Shown: positions 29,985 to 40,682 of the stretch, one piece after another | Position numbering within the stretch: the stretch's first letter is position 1 | How the letters are laid out: every line of letters begins with the position of its first letter | Source of the DNA: Microvelia longipes | Lineage: Eukaryota > Arthropoda > Insecta > Hemiptera > Veliidae | Direction: 5' to 3' | NCBI GenBank assembly: GCA_018340805.1 | Contig: JACMZG010000035.1 | Location: 180,617 to 244,616, forward strand | Length of the DNA stretch: 64,000 bases | Position numbers and translations under genes: made by a program | The notes under the pieces: generated by a model | Databases searched by the model: none | The model's input: only the letters and a program-made list of their open reading frames with translations | What the model was told of the DNA's origin: nothing

Positions 29985-30334
29985 AAATGAAATAAAACAG
30001 AGTCTCTCCAGTAATGATATATATTTGACATAGCCAGCTTTCAATCTTAACAGATCATCATCAGTGCCTAACCAACAAAGTAAAAAATATATTACATAAA
30101 ATACTCTAAATAAAATAACATACTAAAATAAAAAGAAATACAATACAATGAGATTGTATTGTATTGTATTTCTTTTTTATTTTAGTATGTTTTTTTTATT
30201 TAGAGTATTTTATGTAATATATTTTTTTACTTTTTTACTTTGTTGGTTAGGCACTGATGATGATCTGTTAAGATTGAAAGCTGGCTATGTCAAATATATA
30301 TCATTACGGGAGAGACTCTGTTTTATTTCATTAC
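29985..30334. mobile_element. Foldback element (third of three)
   Basis: Near-perfect arms of about 170 bp meet at CAATACAATGAGATTGTATTG (about 30,143-30,163). The ends are AATGAAATAAAACAGAGTC and its complement. Solo ends of the same family occur near 22,385-22,445 and 38,390-38,440, with a decayed copy at 37,262-37,330. Confidence 0.9.
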
Positions 30335-31224
30335 TTGAAACTCCACAACTCATTTTTTCCTCAAAGAGTTTTTGTTGTCTTTCATGGGACTAAATATAGC
30401 AGGATTTCTATTCCTTGCGTGCAAATCATAGAGGCCCTGATTAAAATTGAACCTAAACTGTCCAGTGGCAAGCATGCATTCCTACCATTGAAACACCAGG
30501 ACCCCCCTCATTGTAGTACTTAGAATTTGGTAAAGTTTAAAAGAGTAACTTATTACCTTGTCAAGCTCAAAGTTGACTAGTTGAAACTAAAAGCAGTTTC
30601 AATTGACACTCTAGGCATTGTAAACTATTATAGGTATAGTTGTATTGTAATCTACAGGAAACAACTGTGTTTGCAATATTATCGAGTTAGTTTTACTGGT
30701 CATTTTGTTTCACCTTATAAATCCTTTTATTGTTTATTCTACCAGGTGGATGGATTGGCCTTCAACACTGTATCTTAAAAGCTTAATAAACAAAATTTAT
30801 ATTATACTGTATTTAAACTATTTGCTCTGTACCTGAAGTATATATAAAATTGTATAAATAATATATATTCTATATACTAATCATTTACAATACGTAAATA
30901 TATATTTACAATGTATTAATATTTAGATAGATTATTTAAAGTTAAGATTTATTAATAAATACAAATATATAATGGTATTGAAAAGTTGAAAGTGGTAGTA
31001 TTTATTTATTTTAATTTTTTATCATTTACTCGTTTGAATGACTAATTGTTTAAGAAAAATGTATTGAAGTTTTGATTTGAATAGTTTCTATCATAGAGTA
31101 TGTTATTACTAGGGATGTTACTGTTCTTTGATTTTGAAAAATCAAGAAAGTGACCTGAATAATAGAAGAAGCTTCTATTATTATATTCAAATAAACCGTA
31201 CAAAATCACAGTAACTTACATAAC
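30335..31224. other. Intergenic, no gene recognised
   Basis: Only short open frames without domains. The segment 31,125-31,225 resembles the AGTAACCTGA / CAAATAAAC repeat seen near 40,660 and 49,870. Confidence 0.5.
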
Positions 31225-31420
31225 AGTCCAAGAGTCCGGTCCTGAAAAAATATGATTCCTTTTGTACTACTTCAAACTAAATTATTCTGAAAATATACCT
31301 TAAATTTGAAGGAAAAGCATTATCTGCCTATCGAGGGTGGAGCCCTCGATAGGCACTCACTCAAAATTTTATAAAATTGCACAAATTTCAGTTTTCTTGA
31401 AATAAGTGTTTCCCTGATAC
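31225..31420. mobile_element. Family A element, half copy
   Basis: It starts AGTCCAAGAGTCCGGTCCTG and follows the left arm of the 42,257 copy until about 31,420, where the match ends without a second arm. Confidence 0.75.
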
Positions 31421-31728
31421 TATATTTAAAAGTCTGGAATAATCGAAGTATTTATCTATGAAATATTGGCATTTTTTAAGCACTGATAGGGTTTCTATTA
31501 ATTTTTTACTCATTCGTCACAAATTAGCTAACGATAAAGAAATAAAATAAGAATTTCTATCGGCTCTCATGCTAATCCTATGATAAATTTTTTTTGATCA
31601 CCCTACAGTTTTCCCGCAATAGTAGGACTAATGGCGTGTTCAGTAGAATACTATTCCTGCGAATATTAGAATGTTTAAAAAACAAATCAAAACAGAAAAT
31701 GTTTGTGAAGTCGATAATTATAGTATTA

Positions 31729-31850
31729 TTATAAGCTTAACTCACTCTTGAAGGAGGTTTCAATGAGGTTACACAAAGCCTTGAGAGCCCCAGAATTATG
31801 TTGCAGGTCTCTCAATGTATTGAGATAGGCTATACCCCTTCTAGTATATA
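31729..31850 (-). repeat. Dispersed coding-like repeat family F, copy 2
   Basis: The minus-strand frame ends with AYLNTLRDLQHNSGALKALC and NLIETSFKSELSL, nearly the peptide at 21,656. The frame upstream (to 32,001) differs from copy 1, so only the last about 40 codons are shared. Confidence 0.55.
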
Positions 31851-32353
31851 TCTCTATGAACAAAGGTATTAATAATCTAATATATTTCCTGTCATTCCAA
31901 GTTTTGTTAACATTTTCAAGACAATAATTGTTAGAGCGCTTTCTAGTAGGGAACATATGAACTAATTTGTTTACATATTTAAATAAGAGAGAGAAACTCA
32001 AGGCAGACTAATCCTCCAGTGATGTGTTTACTTAACTCCCCGTCTAAATAAATAAAGTGGAATAAATAAATATAAATACAATTTATAAGTATCGAATCAA
32101 CGAGGTAAGTTGCCAAAGTTGAAGAAAGAACACAAAAAGAAGAAAAAAGAAAACCTAAGAAGAAATCATCAAGAAACAACATAATCAAACGGAAAGAAAA
32201 TTAGAAGAATTAAGTTTAGTCTAATAAAGAATTAATTTAATAAAACTCGGACTGCTGTCTTCATTATCTTATATTCCTCATTAAAATAAACTTTCATTGC
32301 ATACTCTTTAAAAAAAACGGAAGAAATTATATTTCTAGTTATCGCAAAGTAAG

Positions 32354-32395
<42 letters not shown>

Positions 32396-32984
32396 GTTAT
32401 GTATATATAAACATTAACTTGTAAATACAAAAAATATGTATTCTGTTTTTAGACTTGGCTTGTTGTTGTTAGTCTTTATTTTTTCCTTTTGTTGGTTTGT
32501 AGTATTATTATTAATGTCTTATTTATTGTAGTATTTTGTCGTTGGTTTCGTTGTTGAATGCTTGTATTTTGTCATTTGTTTCGTTGTTGCATGCTTGTAT
32601 TTCTTGTTAATTTTTTCTACTTTTTTATTTGGTTTTTATCTATGTTGTATTGTCTTTATTTTCGTTTTGAAAATTAGCATTTACCAATTCGATCATTTAG
32701 CTTAAAATAAATCCCTATAATAGTGTTTGTTGTTGTTTTTCAACTATATATTTTTTAACTTTTAATTTGATTTTTTTATTTTGTTTGACTCTGAAGGTTT
32801 TGTCATTTTAAGTTTTAAATTTTTATCTAAAAAATTTACCAAGTATTTGTCCTATGTGGGGGGCATGGTATTGTAGTATTTCGGCAGAGTTCTTTAAAGT
32901 TAAGTAGTGTCCTTATAATATATCACCATCTCCCACCATTCTTTCAAGTACAATAGCCCTATTTCTTCATAAAAAAATAGTATA
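31851..32984. other. Intergenic, no gene recognised
   Basis: It holds a short TA run at 32,353-32,390 and a TTGTCRTTKGTTTCGTTGTTG near-duplicate at 32,535-32,600. No gene is supported. Confidence 0.5.
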
Positions 32985-33610
32985 GTCCTGGTGCCGGACC
33001 TGAAAAAACATGACTCATTCTGTTTCAAACCATTTTTTTAAAAAATATACCTTAAATGGTAAAGAAAAATCATAGTCTGTCTATCCCGAGTGGAGCTCTC
33101 ATCGAAAATAGCACAAATTTTAGATTCCATGGAATAAGAGGTTCCCTGTTGGTCAAGTGCAAAACTTGAAGAAAACATTTTTTAAGCTGATAAAATGTCC
33201 AGTAAATTGAGTGTTAATTTATCATGATTAGATAACTACAACCAAAGTTAGGGCATTGGCACAATCACCTCTGCTGTCAGTTAATTTTTACTTTTTTAAT
33301 TTCTTGTTATTTTGCAAATGCTATAACTTAGGTAGTAGTTATCTAATTTTGACAAATAAACACTCGTTTTATTAAAAATTTTGTCAGCTTTAAAAATGTC
33401 CCCATCAGGTTTTGCATATGTCTAACAGGGAACCACTTATTGCAAGAAATTTAAAATTTGTGCGATTTTATAAAATTTTGACCGTGCACAATTGTATGAG
33501 GGAGCCCCTATAGATAGGCAGATTATGTTTCTTCTTCTTCATTTAAGGTATATTAAAAAAAATTGGTTTGAAATGAGTCACATTTTTTTCAGGTCAGGCT
33601 TCTAGACAAC
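32985..33610. mobile_element. Family A inverted-repeat element, copy 2
   Basis: Arms pair across the whole length: CATGACTCATT near 33,009 with the AATGAGTCACAT segment near 33,572, and TATCCCGAGTGGAGC near 33,083 with its counterpart near 33,500. Confidence 0.8.
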
Positions 33611-33951
33611 TAAAAGTAATGTTTAACGCTTATTAAGACATAAACATTATACCTTTATGTTAATTTAGTGTAGTATTAGCACTGTTAGCAATCGCAATGC
33701 TATAATATTAGAATAAAAAAGCAAGCTGCCTAGTTTAGATCTCAGCTTCCTTATTCGTTACTAAAAATTAAACAAACAAAAAACACTAACTCCTAGATGT
33801 CCCTTCCTTAAAAAAACCACCAATTGTATTGGCACTGCTATAGAATTATTTCTTTCTGTCTTTGGATTATGATTGAGGAATGCGTTGAAATTTAAATGAC
33901 TCTAGATGACAAGTCATCAATTTTATTGATTTTTAATATAATTTTCTAACA

Positions 33952-34947
33952 CAGGGCTACGCAAAGTGTGGTCTGCGGGCTCTCAGGGGTTTGTGGAATG
34001 ATTTTAGGGGGTCTGCGATTTGATAGACAAAATATTATATCAAATTTGTAAATACTTAAAAACGAAGTATTAAACCAATTATTAATAAAGTTTATTAATT
34101 ATTATCATCAATTATTATTACAGTTCTAATATCCATTTAAGAAGTAACTTCCAAAGACAAAATTAGTAAACATAAACATATATTTCCTTTTGATTGTAAG
34201 AAAGCCGAAAAATAGGCGTCCAAATAAATAAAATGTTTATTTGCAAATAATATTACAAAATAGATGCATTATATGTATAACATTGATCTTCCAAGTACCC
34301 AGAAAAAAAAAAACATGAGCATTACAAATAACTCTATATTTTAAGGAAATTTACATTGTTAATAATGATTAAGACATTTCGTTAAATATATGAACTTATG
34401 CAACTTATCATGTCTTGTTAGTCAATCAATAAAATAAAGAGGGGAAAAAATAAATATTAATTCCAAATATTAATCACAACAAATATTATTTGTTGGAAGT
34501 ACAATTTAGGACATTCACTCTTCATATTTGATTAATTAAGACAAAATGAAGATTATAAAAATAGGTTTTAGTTCAAGTTTTTGTGATATCTAAGAGAATT
34601 ATAAAATTACATCAGTTTACTGTAAACTATTCCAGATTATGTGTAGCGATTTGATTATAAACTGTAGAATCTGATTAAGTTGGATGAATCAAACTAACAA
34701 ACTCACGAAAAGTATAATAATTTTTCAAGCTCTTTCGTGTTGCAAATTCTTGAGCTACTTTGGAAGCCTAAATTTATAACATTAAAAATAGGAAGTTTAT
34801 TATGAGCATTAAATCAATACATCGATAAAGTTAAATCGATGGAAAAAGGTAAATTTAAGGAATTGAGTTATTGAATTTATTAGTTGGGGGGAGGTATGAT
34901 TTATCTGTATTGAGGGTCTGTGGAGCTCTGAAGTTTGCGTATCCCTG
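33952..34947. mobile_element. Non-autonomous hAT-type element with 8-bp target duplication
   Basis: The ends are CAGGGCTACGCAAAG and TTTGCGTATCCCTG, inverted repeats of the hAT type. The 8-bp flanks TTCTAACA (33,944-33,951) and CTCTAACC (34,948-34,955) agree at six positions, as expected for an old duplication. No transposase frame remains. A relative without a clear right end is at 51,097-51,560. Confidence 0.8.
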
Positions 34948-35262
34948 CTCTAACCTTTCATTTAAAATATTATAATTGCATGCATTACTTTCACTGTCCA
35001 TATTTTTATTTTGTCACTATTTTTTTTTATTTTGAGTGGGCCATAATGCTGTCTTATCTGGAGAAAGGAAGGAGGGGGGGGGGTGTTCTAGAATGACCTA
35101 GGCCCATATTTTATATATCTTATAGCTAAACAGCTATGTTTATTCATGTTATCTGCCTCACTCTTTTTGAAAGATCATGGTGTGTTGTTTATTTTTAAGA
35201 CTAAACAATGGATTTAAAATAAAAGTATTGCACTTATATTACTAATTAATCAAATAAAATGT

Positions 35263-35664
35263 ACAGTCTATCGTTTAGTTTAAAAATCCCCAAGGTCATA
35301 AGTATTTGGGATTGACCAATCAGAGAAGCCGCTGCCAACCTCTCACTTAAAAAGAAAAAAGATCCCTACCACCATAACTGCTGTAGGGAAAAAACCTTCT
35401 TCCCGGAAATCGTTCACTTTGTTTGTGGTTCTTCTTTTGATTACACCGTTTTGAAAACTACTTTCAAATCAATCTTAAAAATTATGTTTCAAAATAAAAC
35501 TACACAAAAGAAATGTAAAAAAACATCGCCAAGAAAATACGGGTTAAATAACCTGATTTGTTTGCATAGTTTTTTCCCGCTCCCTTCTTGCAGGGATTTT
35601 TTTCTTAAGAATCGATGGTAACTAAACTGACCTGTCAAGACTTTTAAACTAAACGATAGACTGT
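35263..35664. mobile_element. Tc1/mariner-like MITE family G, complete copy
   Basis: Terminal inverted repeats of about 25 bp, beginning ACAGTCTATCGTTTAGTTT. Each end is joined to a TA-containing flank (GTACAGT and ACTGTAA), consistent with a TA target duplication. 402 bp, no coding. Confidence 0.82.
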
Positions 35665-36376
35665 AATTGATGAAATAAACTTTTCCACTTATAACACAAC
35701 GAAGTTAGTAACAAACACTCCAAGAAGTAAGCTACTTTCTTGTGTTTATATAAGTGGTTCCATTCTTCCTCTGAAATCTGACAGGGAGAGACTTTTGGCC
35801 TACTCTCTTAACCTATCTCCTCCTTTTTCCAAATACATTGATAATTGTATTAGAATTTGCTTTATATCAAGATTTTTTGTTGCTTTCTCTAGGTACTTGT
35901 TTGAAACGTAGATACTTATTTTTTGGCTGTTTTTCACATCAAACACAAGATTACTTCAAATCATCTCCTGTAAGCTACCACACACATGAAATTTCATATT
36001 TTGTAAATTTTGATGAATAAAAACTAGCTTTGTCTCCCTGGAATTGAAAGATAAGTTTTATTGTGCCAGATGCGAAACCTTAAAGCAGAGATTAAACTAA
36101 ATTCTAATCAAAGTAGTTCAGTGTTTTAAATAACAGTTTGCTCCATAAGTCTGCTAGCCTTTTTTACGTATTCAGTTCTAAACTCCTAGTTGTAATTTAT
36201 CTAAGAGTTTTATTGGAACTCTTCTCTTAACTAACTATCCTACAATTTTAAATTTCCATGTGTTAAGTTAAACTGCATATTTATATCTCAATATCTTTCA
36301 AAACTAGGGAGACGAGACAACAACCATGCATACCAACCTGTTACTACACGCTTTCCCTTCTTAAGATTATAAAATA
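35665..36376. other. Intergenic, no gene recognised
   Basis: Only short open frames without domains. Confidence 0.5.
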
Positions 36377-37056
36377 TATTATCTATAAGAGAAACTTACA
36401 TAGTTAAGTGTTATCTATAAAAGAACCTTACATGGTTAGTTAAGTGTTATCTGTAAAAGAACCTTACATGGTCAGTTAAGTGTTATCTATAAGAGCACCT
36501 TACATGGTCAGTTAAGGTTATCTATAAAAGAACTTACATGGTCAGTTAAGTGTTATCTATAAGAGCACCTTACATGATCAGTTAAGTGTTATCTATAAAA
36601 GAACCTTACATGGTCAGTTAAGTGTTATCAATGAGATCACCTTACATGATCAGTTAAGTGTTATCTATAAGAGCACCTTACATGGTCAGTTAAGTGTTAT
36701 CAATGAAGCACCTACATGGTCAGTTAAGTGTTATCATGAGATCACCTTACATGATCAGTTAAGGTTATCTATAAAAGAACCTTACATGTCAGTTAAGTGT
36801 TATCAATGAGATCACCTTACATGGTCAGTTAAGTGTTATCTATAAGAGCATCTTACATGGTCAGTTAAGTGTTATCAATGAGAGCACCTTACATGGTCAG
36901 TTAAGTTTATCAATGAGATCACCTTACATGTCAATTAAGTTATCAATGAGATCACCTTACACAGTGGTCAATGTACATGGTCAGAGTGTTATCAATGAGA
37001 TCACCTTACATGGTCAGTTAAGTGTTATCTATAAGTTACATGGTCAGTTAAGTGTT
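36377..37056. repeat. 36-bp tandem array, about 19 copies
   Basis: The unit reads GTTATCTATAAAAGAACC, then TTACATGGTCAGTTAAGT. Subtypes with ATCAATGAGATCACC alternate with CTATAAGAGCACC. There are no spacers, so it is not a CRISPR-like array. Confidence 0.92.
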
Positions 37057-37061
37057 GAGGT

Positions 37062-37192
37062 GTTAAATAGTGTTAAGGAACCAATAAGGTTGGCCTGATT
37101 TGAAATTGAGGGTGTAGTTTAACATCCAGGAATAACCTTATTATTTTCCCATGCTATCGAGCTTTTCATGATTTTAGCTATGTGTTGTACTA
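37062..37192. mobile_element. MITE family H, left-truncated copy
   Basis: It shares GGCCTGATTTGAAATTGAGG, TTTAACATCCAGGA and TATTTTCCCATGCT with 53,127-53,292. The left terminus is missing, at the junction with the 36-bp array. Confidence 0.75.
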
Positions 37193-37460
37193 CAGTAGAG
37201 CACAAGACCTGAGGTGAAGATATTTAATTATAGGGAATAACTAGGTTATGGAGATAGAAGTAATGAAATGAAACAGGTTCTCTAATGATATATATTTGAC
37301 GTAGGCAGCTTTCATTCTTAATTATCAATAACAGTGCCGTCAAGTAGTAAAGAAAAGAGTCAGAAAAGCTTTGCGAGGTTGTAATTGAGTCAGGTACAAA
37401 CCTGTAGACGAAACTGTAACCGCTCTCTCCTGACTCTTTTCTTAGCTGCTTGCTGGTACT

Positions 37461-37880
37461 TATTACTTTTCCTCCTACATACCGTGAATATATAGGAAAA
37501 GTATTGTGTTTGCGCAAAAAATCCGAAAATGGGATTTCACCTGAGTTATCCGTTTATGATTTTTTAAAACCTCCTGTGTGATTTGCGTGTCTATTATCAT
37601 GATAGCTCCCAGTGTGCTTTTGCTAAAAAGTTGAAACTTGGTACAAAAATCAATCTTTAGGTCAAGTTGTGCTACCCAGAAAATAATTTTATTATGATGT
37701 CATAACCGGAAATAATGACTCGGAAAAAATTTTGAAATTCCTCAAAATCTTTTTAATCTTAAAATTCTCAAATCTTTGTATATAATGTAGTCATATATAG
37801 GACCAACATATATGCCAAGTTTCATCTCATTAACGACATTAGTTAATTTTTTATCAAATAACTTAAATATTGGGGAAAAA
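37461..37880 (+). repeat. Dispersed repeat family B, copy 3
   Basis: It starts with the palindromic head (TTACTTTTCCTCCTACATAC to TATAGGAAAAGTATT). It continues through ATCATGATAGCTCCCAGTGT and AAGTTTCATCTCATTAACGA, as in the 13.5-kb copy. Confidence 0.8.
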
Positions 37881-38009
37881 ATTTAAAAATAATTCATGTA
37901 AGTTGAACTTTGGTATAAGTGTAATACTTTTCACTATGGATAAGTATACTTGTTTTTATTTCAATATGACAACTGTACCAACTGTTTGTTGAATCATACA
38001 AGTTAAGCA

Positions 38010-38371
38010 CATCGAGCAAGGTCTGTAAGTAAATACATCATCGAGCAATTCTGTAAGTAAATACTATCATCAAGCAAGGTCTGTAAAATAAATACTATTA
38101 TCGAGCAAGGTCTGTAAAATAAATACTATCATTGAGCAAGGTCTGTAAAATAAATACTATCATCGAGCAAGGTCTGTAAAGTAAATACTATCATCAAGCA
38201 AGGTCTGTAAAGTAAATACTATCATCGAGCAAGGTCTGTAAAGTAAATACTATCATCAAGCAAGGTCTGTAAAATAAATACTATTATCGAGCAAGGTCTG
38301 TAAAATAAATACTATCATTGAGCAAGCTGTAAAATAAATCTATCATTGACGTCTGTAAAGTAAATACTATC
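38010..38371. repeat. 31-bp tandem array, about 11 copies
   Basis: The unit reads ATCGAGCAAGGTCTGTAAA followed by RTAAATACTATC. Copies degrade toward the right end. Confidence 0.92.
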
Positions 38372-38649
38372 TATTAGATCTTAAATCTTAACGGTCTGTT
38401 AAGATTTAAAGCTGGCTATGTCAAATATACATTATTAGTCAAGAGAGTATATCTAGTTAAGAGAGCTAATTTTTGGAATTAATTATGTAACTTAGTTTTT
38501 TATTATTATTATGATGTGTGGGATCTTATAGGTTAACAAAGGTTACCCTAAAGTACAACTTATTTGTTTACTTAAAATTATTCTCTTTTATTTATTATAA
38601 AAAGTTATATGTTATCTTTTCATCCATAAAGATGACTCATCATTAGGTA

Positions 38650-39120
38650 CCTTAGAATAATACTAACACAATGGACCGTAAAAACACAATGGAATTCGAC
38701 TGATACCACAAAAGCCGGTTTACTGGTGGTCTTTGTAGGGGTGCCACCCTAACAACAAAACTTTATAAATGTCTCATAAATATCTACTAATGATGAAGGA
38801 TCACATAAGGAACAACTATAATAACTTGTCTCTGCTAGGTATATAATAAAGTCAGTCTTGATAGCAAAAGGGTAGCAGAATACGAGTATCCACATTTAGT
38901 TGATGAGGACTACTTTAATTATAATTTTAATTAAAAATGTTTTAATACTATTTAAAATGCTTAAAAAATTGTGATGCACCAGTGTTTTATGAATAATCGA
39001 ACATTAATTAATAATAAAACTTAGTAATTCAGCAACCGGATAAGAAAATTGTGTATTGTTAAGTTGGCAGCAATGCTTAAGACCACCAGTGAACTGACTA
39101 TGCTGTTATCAGTTTTGCTC
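38650..39120. mobile_element. Family C inverted-repeat element, copy 2
   Basis: The left segment ACCACAAAAGCCGGTTTACT pairs with AGTGAACTGACTATGCTGTT on the right. Interior phrases (ATGTGTCATAAATAT-type, TAGTTGATGAGGACTACTTT) match copy 1 in reverse. Confidence 0.75.
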
Positions 39121-39239
39121 CAGAGAAGCCCTAGGGGTTAAATTTTGAAACATCAAAAAAGTAACCTGACCACTTTCAGTGATAAATAAAATGAAGTAAT
39201 CAATACAAAATCAATTAAAATTAATTATTAAAAAAATAA

Positions 39240-39501
39240 ATTCTTTATTTTTCATGTAATACAAAAATTTAATTATTTTGTTGTTTAAAATCTTAAAAAA
39301 TTAGAACTTAATCTTATAAAAGATATAGAGGCTTAAGTTCTAAAAATTAAATTTAATTATTCAATCTCAAAAATATAGGTATGAGGTTTTGGTCATAATA
39401 AATATAAACATTTAACCTTTCAACCATAAAGATATATTACTAGAGGGGGCCCTATGGGTTAAAATTTGAAACATTGAAAAAGTAACCTGACCACTTTCAG
39501 T
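39240..39501 (+). repeat. Direct repeat pair I, first copy
   Basis: About 260 bp matching 40,425-40,682 in the same orientation: TTAGAACTTAATCTTATAAA, ATGAGGTTTTGGTCATAATA and CTATGGGTTAAA, ending at AGTAACCTGACCAC. A short hairpin (TTAGAACTTAA with TTAAGTTCTAA) lies inside. Confidence 0.8.
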
Positions 39502-39626
39502 TGTACATAAAATGAAGTGATTACTTAGAAGTCAGTTATTATATTGTTTTTATGATCTTTCTTTTTGAATTGATTAATTCAAAATCACAATAGAATTAAA
39601 AAGGTTGTATTGTATAGTGTGTACCA

Positions 39627-39648
39627 GTGTCATGGTGTACCATGACAC
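39627..39648. repeat. Perfect 22-bp palindrome
   Basis: GTGTCATGGT, then GT, then ACCATGACAC. Confidence 0.9.
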
Positions 39649-39929
39649 CATCATAATAAAAACACAAAGCATCATAAACGTCAGATAACTCACTCGCACA
39701 CCTGACTTCTCAGGGTCATGGGCTTGACTCAGTACTCCCTTTATACAACCCTCTCCAACTTTCAATCTACTTCAGAGGGCTCGTCGTGCTTTTTAAGAGT
39801 AAAAGTTATACACTGATAGTACTTTATTAGTTGAGAGCTCGAGTGTTGCCTCGCCTGCTGATGATGGCGTTATGCCAAAACCGGTCCAGAGATATTCATA
39901 TCCAACAGCAAGTATCGATGATTTTCTTG

Positions 39930-40345
39930 TAACAAAGTTGGCAATACTTCTGGTTGCTGGACTATTTAGCTATACCATTAATTAATGCTCCATTATTCAT
40001 TAAATACTAATATAAATATTGGAGCATTATAATTTTTAAAGGATTTTAATGCTTTTAATAAAACATATTGTAAAAGTAATCCACGTCAACTAAATGTAGA
40101 TTCTCGTACTCTGTTAACCTTTTTGATATCTAAGACCGAATTTATTATATACGTTTTTATATTAAAAACAATATAAGTTATTATATTGTTTTTATGATCT
40201 TTCTTCATTAATAGATATTTATGACACATTAATGAAATAATGTGGTATCCTACTTAAGACCACCAGTTAACTGTATTTCATGTCAAAAGGAGAATTCCAT
40301 TGTGTTTATGGTTCTATGCTCCTTTTATATTAGTATTCTACAAAT
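39930..40345. mobile_element. Family C element, copy 3 (right part)
   Basis: It follows copy 1 from AAAGTTGGCAATACTTC (17,167 equivalent) to the CTATGCTCCTTTTATATTAG end. The outermost left arm is missing or replaced. Confidence 0.75.
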
Positions 40346-40424
40346 AGTAAGACCACCACTCAATTTTAGGGTTTACTCCAGGATGGCCTATCCAACTGGT
40401 TTTATTCTATGTGGTATTCAAAAA

Positions 40425-40682
40425 AAATTCTTATTTTTCAAAAACAAAATTTAAATTATGTTTGTTGTTTTAAAATCTTAAAAATTAGAACTTAATCTTA
40501 TAAAAGATATAGAGGGCTTAAGTTCTAAAAAATTGAATTTAATTATTCAATCTCAAAAATAGAGATATGAGGTTTTGGTCATAATAAATATAAACATATA
40601 ACCTTTCAACCATAGATATATTACTAGAGAGGCCCTATGGGTTAAATTTTGAAACATCGGAAAAGTAACTTGACCACATTTG
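40425..40682 (+). repeat. Direct repeat pair I, second copy
   Basis: Second copy of the about 260-bp sequence at 39,240-39,501. Family F DNA follows at 40,800-40,915. Confidence 0.8.

Noticed and set aside
30148..30778. Three open frames of 65-81 codons near 30.1-30.8 kb
   Set aside because: The first two overlap the right arm of a foldback element, the third has no domain, and base composition is that of surrounding noncoding DNA.
36377..37056. CRISPR-like regular repeats
   Set aside because: Units abut directly with no unique spacers, and the genome is eukaryotic.
39240..40682. LTR retrotransposon bounded by the 260-bp direct repeats
   Set aside because: No TG/CA ends, primer-binding site, polypurine tract or pol coding between them.
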